Below, one piece after another: positions 16,860-23,471 of a stretch of DNA of 60,974 nt; the stretch's first letter is position 1, and every line of letters starts with the position of its first letter. Position numbers and translations under genes: made by a program. The notes under the pieces are model-generated. The model did not search any database. It was not told the DNA's origin and worked only from the letters and a program-made list of their open reading frames with translations. Source of the stretch: Lachnospiraceae bacterium (GTDB lineage Bacteria > Bacillota > Clostridia > Lachnospirales > Lachnospiraceae); contig SVEK01000017.1 in assembly GCA_015057405.1 (NCBI GenBank), positions 1 to 60,974 on the forward strand. Direction: 5' to 3'.

Positions 16860-17846
16860 TTATATTCTCTCACCTTCTTTATATGGTTCCGGCAACTGCT
16901 GCCACGCATTAACAAACATGTCCTGTGATACACAACTTTCATCATCATCACCCATGTAAAATGCTCCACCATCTTCATCTTCCTCATATCTACCAACAAC
17001 AGGTAAGCTGAAATTTGAAAATGATAAGAATATGTATTTATTAGGTTCCGGGAATCTTTCTGTTACCGGAATCCAACCATCATTGCCGACTGTTGGAGGG
17101 TCTGGTGTAGGTGTTTTTGCAAATGATTCAACTTCTTCTCGGAAGATATCAATTGCTTCACTTAATATGACAACTTCCTCTTCTGCAAAATGATACTCCA
17201 TTAAATCAGCTATCATTAAATATTCTTTTGCAATTTTACCCTCTCTAGTCTTATTGATTTGCTCTCTAAATTCTGCAATAGATCCATAAAAGCATCCACA
17301 GACAACTCTTACTTGTCCATCCTTACATCTGAAAAATGTTGTATTTCTGAAACTAGTTCCAAAGCCTTTTATTGTGGTGTAAGCTGTATCGCCATACACC
17401 ATTGCATCGCCACACACCCATGCATCGCCATACACCTTTGCATCGCCATACACCCATGCATCGCCATACACCCCTGCAGCGCCATACACCCATGCATCGC
17501 CATACACCTTTGCATCGCCATACACCTTTGCATCGCCATACACCTCTGCATCGCCATACACCTCTGCATTGCCATACACCTTTGCATCGCCATACACCTT
17601 TGCATCGTCACACACCCATGCATTGCCATACACCTTCGCATTGCCATACACCTCTGCATTGCCATACACCTTTGCATCGTCACACACCCATGCATCGCCA
17701 GACTGCCAAAGGTTTTCTTCTCGTTCTATGTAACCACCCAAGTCACCAGCTTTTACATTTCTAAAATCTTTTAATGCTCTTATCCTACGCAACGTTTTGC
17801 CATATACACTGATTTTTTCTTCTACTAATTCATATTTCTTATTCAC
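16860..17846 (-). CDS. Phage beta-helix (hexapeptide repeat) protein with C-terminal DUF551
   Basis: A 328-residue protein. After a 45-residue cap (LRRIRALKDF..VKAGDLGGYIE) come about 17 hexad repeats of the type YGDAKV/YGNAEV/CDDAWV, predicting a left-handed or similar beta-helix. A middle helical region follows, then a C-terminal DUF551 domain (DGWIPVTERFPEPNKYI ... NAWQQLPEPY). The start is GTG 17846 behind GGAAAGGAG. DUF551 and beta-helix caps of this kind are both frequent in early regions of temperate phages; roles are unknown. The repeats are encoded by near-identical 18-bp units that could change number. Confidence 0.8.
   Translation of the reverse strand: MNKKYELVEEKISVYGKTLRRIRALKDFRNVKAGDLGGYIEREENLWQSGDAWVCDDAKVYGNAEVYGNAKVYGNAWVCDDAKVYGDAKVYGNAEVYGDAEVYGDAKVYGDAKVYGDAWVYGAAGVYGDAWVYGDAKVYGDAWVCGDAMVYGDTAYTTIKGFGTSFRNTTFFRCKDGQVRVVCGCFYGSIAEFREQINKTREGKIAKEYLMIADLMEYHFAEEEVVILSEAIDIFREEVESFAKTPTPDPPTVGNDGWIPVTERFPEPNKYIFLSFSNFSLPVVGRYEEDEDGGAFYMGDDDESCVSQDMFVNAWQQLPEPYKEGERI
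17390..17700 (-). repeat. In-gene 18-bp tandem repeats (about 17 units)
   Basis: Units of the form GCATCGCCATACACCTTT repeat head to tail through the beta-helix region, each encoding six residues. Units differ mainly in the third-codon and one or two variable codons, so number changes stay in frame. Confidence 0.95.
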
Positions 17847-17881
17847 TTCATTCTCCTTTCCAGCAAATTCAATTTGTATGC

Positions 17882-17938
17882 CTATTCATTAAGTAAACTT
17901 TCAAGGTCAAATTCATCATCAATACGGCTTACATTCAT
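17882..17938 (-). CDS. Very small phage ORF (18 aa)
   Basis: MNVSRIDDEFDLESLLNE, preceded by TAGGAGG at ideal spacing. It sits in the only gap between two early genes. Strong ribosome site and acidic amphipathic character favour a real micro-protein, or a leader peptide for the beta-helix gene that starts 36 bases later. Confidence 0.5.
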   Translation of the reverse strand: MNVSRIDDEFDLESLLNE

Positions 17939-17953
17939 GAAATTCCTCCTAAA

Positions 17954-18418
17954 TCATAAACCCTCTCTGTTTTTCACGTACAATTCCGATGTGCCATTAA
18001 CAACTTCTTCCTCGCCATCTTCGTAATACCATCCATAGTCTGCTAGTACCTCACCCGTAAGTCTGATTGCATCTCCTGTTTCACTTTTGTATGTTCCATC
18101 ATATCCAACAATTTCTCCGACAGAACTTACTAATACCACCATCGTTATAAGCATCTGATTTATATAATTCAAATTGTTTATTTTTTCTATAGTCCTGGTT
18201 TTTTCATCATGCTCAATGTCATAGTAGCTTTTTCCAGTATATGCTCTTACATAACTGCTTTCATAAAAACATCCTTTTGTTCTATAAATTGCCTTCCATA
18301 TCCTCTCATGTATCTTTTTGTCATCAGAACAGATATTCTTATCTATAATATCAACAACCAGTCTGGTCATTCGCTTACTGATATTGGACTGGATTAACTT
18401 AATATCCTTTTTTTTCAT
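17954..18418 (-). CDS. Early phage protein, unknown
   Basis: A 154-residue mostly helical protein (KKKDIKLIQSNISKRMTRLVVDIID at the N-terminus, a hydrophobic helix INQMLITMVVLVSSVGEIV near 100). I take ATG 18418, which directly follows the parB-like stop, as the start; a TTG at 18454 would give a 35-base overlap. No known domain. Coupled to the ParB-like gene. Confidence 0.6.
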   Translation of the reverse strand: MKKKDIKLIQSNISKRMTRLVVDIIDKNICSDDKKIHERIWKAIYRTKGCFYESSYVRAYTGKSYYDIEHDEKTRTIEKINNLNYINQMLITMVVLVSSVGEIVGYDGTYKSETGDAIRLTGEVLADYGWYYEDGEEEVVNGTSELYVKNREGL

Positions 18419-18419
18419 A

Positions 18420-19337
18420 TCAAGGAGTTTTTTCGGAGTTCGGCACTTTTTCAACCACTATTAGTGAACCCGGATTATAGTATAAGGATGAGTCTAAGTA
18501 ATAAAGTTTTTTCCCTTTCGGTACCACAACCGCTTTATGAGGTTCTTCTTTGTCAAGGTCATAGCACTTAACTTCTTTAATGCCTGACTGCCACCTATTC
18601 CTAACAATCGAATCCGGCGCTTTCTTTACTCCCTTTTCTTCAAGAAGCTTTATAAGATTAGCCTTGTTACTTTCTCTTTTTTTATCCCTAATATAATTGC
18701 TGGTTTTCCACGACAGCTGATTAGAGTTTGTACTTTCATGAAGTATTTTATTGCGATCATTGATATCATCTATCTTCTCTAACACATATAAATCTTTAAG
18801 CGATAGTTGAAAACTTTCATCACTTTCTTTTTTCTTGAGTTCTTCCTGATCCAATCGTGCAAGCTGTATTCTGTGTCGAACTGTCTGCCTGCTAAATCCG
18901 GTCTTGTCCGCGATAGACTCTTCCGTTTCTCCCAGATCAAGCATCAATTGAAAGCTCTGCGCCTGTTCAATTACAGTAAGGTCATTCCTTTGCATGTTTT
19001 CTTCAAGCATCATCTTAATTTGGTCCGCCCGACTTATATTGCTTACAATTACACATCGGACCTCTTTAAGTCCTGCTGCCACACTGGCAGCACATCTTCT
19101 GTGTCCAATAAGAATGACAAATTTACCGTTTGTATTAACTTTTCTCGCATCCGTTTGCTCCTCGACCGATAGTTTAAGATTCTCCTTCGGCATAATAACA
19201 AGATTCTGAAGCACGCCTTCCTTTTTTACCGACTCTGTAAGTTCCGCTATATCCCCTATATCCTGCCTTGGATTATCCGGATGGGGAATCAACATTCCCG
19301 GATTCATTTTTATTACTGATGTAATTGTCCTTTCCAA
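18420..19337 (-). CDS. ParB/Spo0J-like nuclease-domain protein (phage, TTG start)
   Basis: A 305-residue protein. Residues 12-115 form a ParB N-terminal domain with IPHPDNPRQD, a FVILIGHRRCAAS motif (the GxRR box that binds CTP in ParB proteins) and LEENMQRNDLTVIEQA, followed by a helix-turn-helix (ETEESIADKTGFSRQTVRHRI). The C-terminal part is unlike chromosomal ParB. TTG 19337 is preceded by AGGAGGAG, which overlaps the end of the gene before. No ParA lies nearby, so a role in gene regulation, DNA condensation or methyl-transfer support is as likely as partition. Confidence 0.85.
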   Translation of the reverse strand: MERTITSVIKMNPGMLIPHPDNPRQDIGDIAELTESVKKEGVLQNLVIMPKENLKLSVEEQTDARKVNTNGKFVILIGHRRCAASVAAGLKEVRCVIVSNISRADQIKMMLEENMQRNDLTVIEQAQSFQLMLDLGETEESIADKTGFSRQTVRHRIQLARLDQEELKKKESDESFQLSLKDLYVLEKIDDINDRNKILHESTNSNQLSWKTSNYIRDKKRESNKANLIKLLEEKGVKKAPDSIVRNRWQSGIKEVKCYDLDKEEPHKAVVVPKGKKLYYLDSSLYYNPGSLIVVEKVPNSEKTP

Positions 19338-19340
19338 CCT

Positions 19341-19799
19341 CTAACTCCTCCTACTTTTTTGTTTTTTTATCTGTTTGTCCTTGATAAACTTCTGAAGTTC
19401 TCTTTCACTTACTCCAAGCTCCTCTGCAGTTTTCTTAAGGGTCTTCCCCTGCATGACATATAAATCCTTTACAATCTCCTCTTCCAATTCATCGTCTCTG
19501 CCCTGCCCATCAGCATATGCATGCTCACTTTCAGCCGGGGTTTTTAGTTTTCTTAGCCATTTAGCCGCATCTTCCTTATTAGATTTGATAGCTGCTATGA
19601 TAATACCTCGAATATTTTCAATCTGATGCTCATTCAGCACTCTCTCAAGGGATATGTAAGATTCCTGTCCGCTTTCACATTTTACAAACGCAAACGGAAG
19701 GTCTTTGACCGCATCTTCCATGGCATCACATGCCTCGTACATCCCCATCTTTTTATAAATCTGATTAATAACGTCTTTTCCATTGTCAATAACCTGCAT
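19341..19799 (-). CDS. Early phage protein with C-terminal helix-turn-helix
   Basis: A 152-residue protein. The C-terminal 45 residues (IVKDLYVMQGKTLKKTAEELGVSERELQKFIKD) are a helix-turn-helix; the N-terminus is helical without a known domain. The start at 19799 follows GGAGGAAG. The last codons AGG-AGG-AGT form the ribosome site of the ParB-like gene, so the two are translated together. Likely DNA-binding. Confidence 0.65.
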   Translation of the reverse strand: MQVIDNGKDVINQIYKKMGMYEACDAMEDAVKDLPFAFVKCESGQESYISLERVLNEHQIENIRGIIIAAIKSNKEDAAKWLRKLKTPAESEHAYADGQGRDDELEEEIVKDLYVMQGKTLKKTAEELGVSERELQKFIKDKQIKKQKSRRS

Positions 19800-19800
19800 T

Positions 19801-20196
19801 TTATTCTTCCTCCACATATCTCTTAATCATTGCCTGCATACCGTAATCTGCATCAAGCTTCATGGCATCCGCCTCAAACTGCTCCGGATCATCACGGTAT
19901 ATATCCATGCGCTCATTAAATTTTTTCAAAAAATCATGCACCAACGATGGCGGAGTCTTCATATCCATTGTCATGGTGTACGCCATGGAGCATGCAACAT
20001 ATTTCAACTCTTTATCTGCCAAATCTCTGCCTATGGCAATAAGCGCATTTCTGTTCACTCCCGGAGGAGATATCTGGTTGTTGCATCTCCACTTTACTTC
20101 TCTTCGAAGTTCTTCGACTCCATGTTGTTCCGCGATGTTAAGTGCCCGTTGCATAGTTTCTAACACTATCTTGTCTTCCTTCTTTAATCCTGCCAA
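19801..20196 (-). CDS. Early phage protein, unknown (TTG start)
   Basis: A 131-residue helical protein. TTG 20196 is used because AAAGGAGG lies nine bases before it; the open frame to 20229 is then non-coding. It contains KWRCNNQISPPGVNRNALIAIGRDLADKELKYVACSMAY. No catalytic motif or known family. Follows and precedes other early genes by one to twenty bases. Confidence 0.6.
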   Translation of the reverse strand: MAGLKKEDKIVLETMQRALNIAEQHGVEELRREVKWRCNNQISPPGVNRNALIAIGRDLADKELKYVACSMAYTMTMDMKTPPSLVHDFLKKFNERMDIYRDDPEQFEADAMKLDADYGMQAMIKRYVEEE

Positions 20197-20215
20197 TCTA
20201 ATAAACCTCCTTTCT

Positions 20216-20464
20216 TTACTTCCCAACAATTAATGGGTCTATTACTTTTTCAAACATGCCTTTTCGAATCCCCAACCGCTGATCTCGGTCTGCAGGAATT
20301 TCATTAATAACCTTTCCGTCACATTCTTCTGTAAAACACCTGTCCACTTTATGACATGACCAAACCACTTTTCCGCATTTAGTACATGTCACTACATAAA
20401 ACCCGTTATACATACGTTCACCCCACTTTTTTGGAAATCTTAAATAACCTGTACATCCACACAT
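20216..20464 (-). CDS. Small zinc-ribbon phage protein
   Basis: Eighty-two residues with a CGC near the start, CTKCGK, CHKVDRC and C at 48, probably one zinc ribbon (VTCTKCGKVVWSCHKVDRCFTEEC). A start at residue 18, behind GGGGTGAACGT, is possible and would leave the ribbon whole. Role unknown. Confidence 0.55.
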   Translation of the reverse strand: MCGCTGYLRFPKKWGERMYNGFYVVTCTKCGKVVWSCHKVDRCFTEECDGKVINEIPADRDQRLGIRKGMFEKVIDPLIVGK

Positions 20465-20469
20465 AAAAT

Positions 20470-20667
20470 CTAATTGGCATTTTTCTCCTGCTCCTTTCTT
20501 AATTCCTTTATCTCATCCTGCAATCTGTTTACTTCATGACATTTTTCAAGATAAAGAATATCAACTGCATCTTTGTATCTCTGCTCCTGACGCTCATATT
20601 CACTGCATGTACGCAGTATCTCCAACATATCCTGACAAACCTCACATTTTTCACAGACTTTCTCCAT
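20470..20667 (-). CDS. Small coiled-coil phage protein with Cys cluster
   Basis: Sixty-five residues: CEKCEVC at the N-terminus and a charged coiled coil (YKDAVDILYLEKCHEVNRLQDEIKELRKEQEK). I place the start at ATG 20667, where AGGAAG lies upstream inside the stop of a preceding micro-ORF; an open frame to 20712 exists but lacks a clear ribosome site. Function unknown. Confidence 0.5.
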   Translation of the reverse strand: MEKVCEKCEVCQDMLEILRTCSEYERQEQRYKDAVDILYLEKCHEVNRLQDEIKELRKEQEKNAN

Positions 20668-20674
20668 TTCTTCC

Positions 20675-20761
20675 TCAGTTCTCCCAGGCACTCTCGTTTC
20701 GCAACACATCACATATTCTCTCTGACATATTCATTGCAAGTTTATTTATTCTGTTGCACAA
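20675..20761 (-). CDS. Possible micro-ORF (28 aa)
   Basis: A TTG-started frame reading CNRINKLAMNMSERICD then VLRNESAWEN and stopping in the ribosome site of the next gene (TGAGGAAG). The stop-to-start coupling and sensible composition support it; the start has only a weak site, so this stays tentative. Confidence 0.3.
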   Translation of the reverse strand: MCNRINKLAMNMSERICDVLRNESAWEN

Positions 20762-20773
20762 ATCCACTCTCAC

Positions 20774-21175
20774 TCACCCCTTTCCTTCATATACAACTAT
20801 TTCACATTCTTTCACGCCCCACATCAGAGCATCTTCATGAGTGTCAAAATATAAATCAAGCCGATTTCCGGCAATTGCACCACCACAATCCTCAGCTATG
20901 TATATCCCGACAAGCTCATGTTTGTAATAAATCATAACTGTGCTCCCATACGGTATTACGTCCGGGTCAACTGCAACTGTCCGCCCCTCTGTTGCTATGG
21001 TACCGGTGGACGTAATCCCATCCTCTTTACCGCAACATTTTGAACAGTCACAATATGCCGTTACCTTATACGTTTTAGGGCAGGCTCCTGCATCTCTACT
21101 GATTACACATGAAGCCATCAGCACCGTTATTAATACTATTAAATTTACTAATGCTATTACTCTCAATCTTTTCAA
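20774..21175 (-). CDS. 3D-domain (double-psi beta-barrel) secreted protein, phage-encoded
   Basis: A 133-residue protein with an N-terminal membrane or signal helix (IALVNLIVLITVLMASC, lipobox-like) and a 3D domain: YKVTAYCDCSKCCGK, TSTGTIATEGRTVAVDP, IPYGSTV and the triad region EDCGGAIAGNRLDLYFDTHEDALMWG. 3D domains occur in spore and wall hydrolases such as MltA-like transglycosylases. In phages it may act on the cell wall at entry or exit. TTG start overlapping the HNH stop by four bases, with GGGAGG before it. Its early position is odd for a lysis protein. Confidence 0.75.
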   Translation of the reverse strand: MKRLRVIALVNLIVLITVLMASCVISRDAGACPKTYKVTAYCDCSKCCGKEDGITSTGTIATEGRTVAVDPDVIPYGSTVMIYYKHELVGIYIAEDCGGAIAGNRLDLYFDTHEDALMWGVKECEIVVYEGKG

Positions 21176-21531
21176 TACAACCGTCCTCCCATCAATCTTC
21201 TTATAATATCCTCTCTCGCATACATTCCGGCATTATTAGGAACCTTCAAAAATGCCTTATAAGTTTTGTTAAAACTGATGCCTATAAGCTCCGCTATCTC
21301 ATCCACTCCATACTGCTTGTCCTCAAAAACCTCATAATACTTCTCCTGAAGTTCCTGCTTAAGCCTTACATCAGCTTGTCTGCTTTTATGCGGAGCATCT
21401 ACCCCGAATTCGTGATGTTCCGGACACAAATCTATTAAATTAAGGTCATTATCCAAACCTCCGTGCGAACGAAAAACTATATGATGTTTGTGACCGGGAC
21501 ATTCGCACCCGGGATAGCTGCAGGGATTCAT
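21172..21531 (-). CDS. HNH-type protein, phage early region
   Basis: A 119-residue protein. CSYPGCECPGHKHHIVFRS, then NDLNLIDLCPEHHEFG gives the HNH zinc-nuclease core with two Cys pairs, as in small phage HNH endonucleases and YajD-like proteins. The C-terminal half has a helix-turn-helix-like segment (YGVDEIAELIGISFNKTYKAFLKV). Good ribosome site TAGGAGG before ATG 21531. Probably DNA cutting or recombination; HNH proteins that help packaging normally lie near terminases, unlike here. Confidence 0.75.
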   Translation of the reverse strand: MNPCSYPGCECPGHKHHIVFRSHGGLDNDLNLIDLCPEHHEFGVDAPHKSRQADVRLKQELQEKYYEVFEDKQYGVDEIAELIGISFNKTYKAFLKVPNNAGMYAREDIIRRLMGGRLY

Positions 21532-21542
21532 TACATTTCCTC

Positions 21543-21698
21543 CTAACGTGGTTCCTTATCACGATTATCTTCATTATTTTTTTGCTGTTCCTTGCATATA
21601 AGTATCTTTGCGGCTGCTTTCTTAATAGCACCCATCCGTCTCTGATGTTCTTCCGGTGTTAAATCCGGTCTCTTGACCGTCGTATGAACTAATGACAT
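21543..21698 (-). CDS. Small early phage protein (51 aa)
   Basis: MSLVHTTVKRPDLTPEEH followed by a basic helix and a charged tail. AAGGAGG precedes ATG 21698 at good spacing, and the stop is next to the ribosome site of the HNH gene. RPDLTPEEH-type short proteins are frequent in Clostridia prophages; role unknown. Confidence 0.6.
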   Translation of the reverse strand: MSLVHTTVKRPDLTPEEHQRRMGAIKKAAAKILICKEQQKNNEDNRDKEPR

Positions 21699-21752
21699 GA
21701 TTACTCCTCCTTCTCTCACTACTCTATGATTGTTTTTATTTGTCCTATTCCC

Positions 21753-21832
21753 TTGATTTTCTTCTTTTCCTCTTCCATAATGTTCTTACCGGCTCTGCCA
21801 AGCCGAGTTTATTATGAAAGGTGGTGCGTTCC
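21753..21832 (+). promoter_or_regulatory. Duplicated promoter and leader, copy 1
   Basis: TTGATT (21753-21758), 17-base spacer, CATAAT (21776-21781), then a leader with GGCT-CTGCCA-AGCC hairpin and ATGAAAGGTGG ribosome site. The same -35, -10 and leader occur at 22380 with a different spacer sequence of the same length. Confidence 0.75.
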
Positions 21833-22036
21833 ATGACTATTACCTGTCTTGAATGTGGTACTGTTCATTCTCTTAACGAAAAGAACAAACTGTTCACTTC
21901 ATGCAAATGTGGTGCTAAGTTATCAACAGACATAACAACGCAACTCTCAGATTGGTTAAATACAGCTGATGAAATCAATACTTTAATCACAAAACGTAAC
22001 ACAGAAGGTATTTGCGATAGATTTGTAATCAACTAA
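21833..22036 (+). CDS. Cargo (moron-type) gene 1, small zinc-ribbon protein
   Basis: Sixty-seven residues: CLECG...SCKCGAKLS gives a CxxC-x17-CxC zinc ribbon, with a hydrophilic C-terminal helix. It is transcribed against the early operon from its own promoter, with AAAGGTGG before ATG 21833. Its end overlaps the end of the leftward gene at 22033 by four bases. Function unknown; such independently expressed prophage genes often serve the lysogen. Confidence 0.6.
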   Translation: MTITCLECGTVHSLNEKNKLFTSCKCGAKLSTDITTQLSDWLNTADEINTLITKRNTEGICDRFVIN

Positions 22037-22353
22037 TATCTCAACAAGAGTATTGTGTATGTTAGTAGTTCGCAGAGGGCACTATTGGATATAATGTTGT
22101 ATTTTTTGACTAACAAATCCTTAATATCATTTACTATGTCCTCTGCCTTTGCTGACTCTCCCGATTCCTTAATGATTCTGTTTTTTATGCGTTCATTAAT
22201 CCACAGTTCCAGCTTCTCCATATCGTCTTCTATGCCCTTTGCATAATCTGCATATTCTCTTATTTCTTTTCTTCTTTTGTCGATAATCTCTCTGACAGTC
22301 ATATTTTCTTTCCCTGATGCCGGAAAACTTATTTCATTTTTATAATTTGTCAT
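22033..22353 (-). CDS. Early phage helical protein, unknown
   Basis: A 106-residue, highly charged helical protein (VREIIDKRRKEIREYADYAKG...) ending in a hydrophobic segment (ALCELLTYTILLLRY). AAGGGGGTGAG precedes ATG 22353. It lies between the two rightward cargo genes, and reads with the cro operon. No recognised domain. Confidence 0.55.
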   Translation of the reverse strand: MTNYKNEISFPASGKENMTVREIIDKRRKEIREYADYAKGIEDDMEKLELWINERIKNRIIKESGESAKAEDIVNDIKDLLVKKYNIISNSALCELLTYTILLLRY

Positions 22354-22379
22354 AAGTGCTCACCCCCTTACTTATTCCC

Positions 22380-22456
22380 TTGATTTTATCTACTCTCTCT
22401 TCCATAATGTTCTTACAGGCTCTACCAAGCCGAGTTTATTATGAAAGGAATACAAC
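22380..22456 (+). promoter_or_regulatory. Duplicated promoter and leader, copy 2
   Basis: TTGATT (22380-22385), 17-base spacer, CATAAT (22403-22408), then TTCTTAC, GGCTCTACCAAGCCGAG and TTTATTATGAAAGG as in copy 1. The promoter overlaps the upstream region of the leftward gene starting at 22353. Confidence 0.75.
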
Positions 22457-22852
22457 ATGTACCTAACAAAAAACCAACACATAACGCTTAAGAAAATACG
22501 TAAGAATAATCACACCCTTACCTACGCAGAATTGCACTCTTATAGGTTTTTCAAATCGGATTACCAAGTTCAAGTTACTGTTCAAACTCTTAAGGATATG
22601 GGCTACATCAATTATGTTGTTTACAAGTCAGACCCTCGTACTCTTAAAGCTAAATCTGATAATCCGGATGATATTATCAAAGACCGGTTCGAATACGTTA
22701 ATTACCTGGAACCAAGCAACCGTCTTTTTATATCCGAGAAGGGAATTGCTTACTTACAGGAATATAGGACTAATTTTATTAACCTTTGGTTACCTATCGG
22801 ATTAACACTCTTTGTTTCTATTATTCAGCTTATTGTTGAAATACTTGATTAG
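22457..22852 (+). CDS. Cargo (moron-type) gene 2, C-terminally membrane-anchored protein
   Basis: A 131-residue protein: N-terminal winged-helix-like part (MYLTKNQHITLKKIRKNN, YQVQVTVQTLKDMGYI, RLFISEKGIAYLQEY) and one C-terminal transmembrane helix (LWLPIGLTLFVSIIQLIVEIL). GAAAGG lies before ATG 22457 within the shared leader. Proteins of this plan are common in prophages; a role in lysogen signalling or defence is possible but not shown. Confidence 0.6.
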   Translation: MYLTKNQHITLKKIRKNNHTLTYAELHSYRFFKSDYQVQVTVQTLKDMGYINYVVYKSDPRTLKAKSDNPDDIIKDRFEYVNYLEPSNRLFISEKGIAYLQEYRTNFINLWLPIGLTLFVSIIQLIVEILD

Positions 22853-23037
22853 TAGATATGGGTTATTATGGTTGTGTACATAAACATCAACGCTATAGAT
22901 ACTACCAATACCGGATACCCCCATTCTGGGGAGTCCGGTATATCCAGTACCAATACTTCTGACATAAATACCCAAAGCCCAAATAACAAATTTACAGCTA
23001 TCCATATAAATCCTATTATTATTAATTTTGTTTCCAT
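22849..23037 (-). CDS. Small two-helix membrane protein, phage early
   Basis: Sixty-two residues, two transmembrane helices (LIIIGFIWIAVNLLFGLWVFM and VLVVSIALMFMYTTIITHI). AAGGAGGGG precedes ATG 23037. First gene after cro in the lytic direction, with an operator copy between them. Superinfection exclusion or a holin-like role is possible; nothing decides it. Confidence 0.6.
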   Translation of the reverse strand: METKLIIIGFIWIAVNLLFGLWVFMSEVLVLDIPDSPEWGYPVLVVSIALMFMYTTIITHIY

Positions 23038-23084
23038 CCTTCACCCCTCCTTCCTGCTGTCTTGGTTAATATCAAAGCTGTATA

Positions 23085-23099
23085 TTAACTTAAAGTTAA
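23085..23099. promoter_or_regulatory. Repressor operator O3
   Basis: Perfect odd palindrome TTAACTTAAAGTTAA, centre 23092, between cro and the small membrane gene. It has the same core as the two copies in the cro promoter. Confidence 0.75.
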
Positions 23100-23119
23100 T
23101 AGAGATATTAAAAAAAATA

Positions 23120-23314
23120 TCACACTTCAATATTATCTGTTGAAATATTATATATAGTACATAAATAATACAATTGCGCCGGCTTAATTTTTATTTTACC
23201 TTTTTCCCAGTTAACTATTGTGTTTTTAGATACTTTCATCTTTTTTGCTACGTCTTCCTGTGTGAGACCAACATTTACTCTTGCAGCAGCTAAACTAATT
23301 CGTAATTCTGACAC
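23120..23314 (-). CDS. Cro-like repressor
   Basis: A 64-residue HTH_3 protein, little more than the five-helix Cro/CI fold (SLAAARVNVGLTQEDVAKKMKVSKNTIVNWEKGK). GTG 23314 with AAGGAG ten bases before. It is divergent from the two repressors and lies directly behind the lytic promoter, the usual place for Cro. Confidence 0.85.
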   Translation of the reverse strand: MSELRISLAAARVNVGLTQEDVAKKMKVSKNTIVNWEKGKIKIKPAQLYYLCTIYNISTDNIEV

Positions 23315-23352
23315 TGTCCGTTATCTCCTTTCTATATTGTGATTACATGTTC

Positions 23353-23395
23353 ATATTATCCTAACTTAAAGTTAATGTCAATACTTAAAGTTAAT
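23353..23395 (-). promoter_or_regulatory. Lytic (cro) promoter with operators O1 and O2
   Basis: Leftward -35 TTGACA (23376-23381), 17-base spacer, -10 TAATAT (23353-23358). Operator O1 AACTTAAAGTT lies inside the spacer (23363-23376) and O2 ACTTAAAGTTAAT just upstream of the -35 (23383-23395), 19 bases centre to centre. A repressor bound at either would block the promoter. Confidence 0.85.
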
Positions 23396-23412
23396 TTTTT
23401 TGTATTTTTGCC

Positions 23413-23441
23413 TTGCCATATATTAATTTATAGTTTATAAT
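23413..23441 (+). promoter_or_regulatory. Repressor maintenance promoter
   Basis: TTGCCA (23413-23418), 17-base spacer, TATAAT (23436-23441), about 30 bases before the first repressor. O2 ends 18 bases upstream of its -35, where bound repressor could activate it. Confidence 0.8.
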
Positions 23442-23471
23442 TTCAATAAAGTTACAGAGAGGAGGGGAAAT

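Noticed and set aside
17390-17700. Possible CRISPR array
   Set aside because: Units are contiguous 18-bp coding repeats without spacers, in frame with a long gene.
17259-17774. Rightward and leftward frames with repeating HTPLHR, IAIHLC or MAMQRC units
   Set aside because: These are other-frame readings of the 18-bp repeats in the beta-helix gene; they have no ribosome site.
22802-23044. Leftward 80-residue frame
   Set aside because: It shares DNA with the two-helix membrane gene at 22849-23037, which has the better ribosome site and sensible composition.
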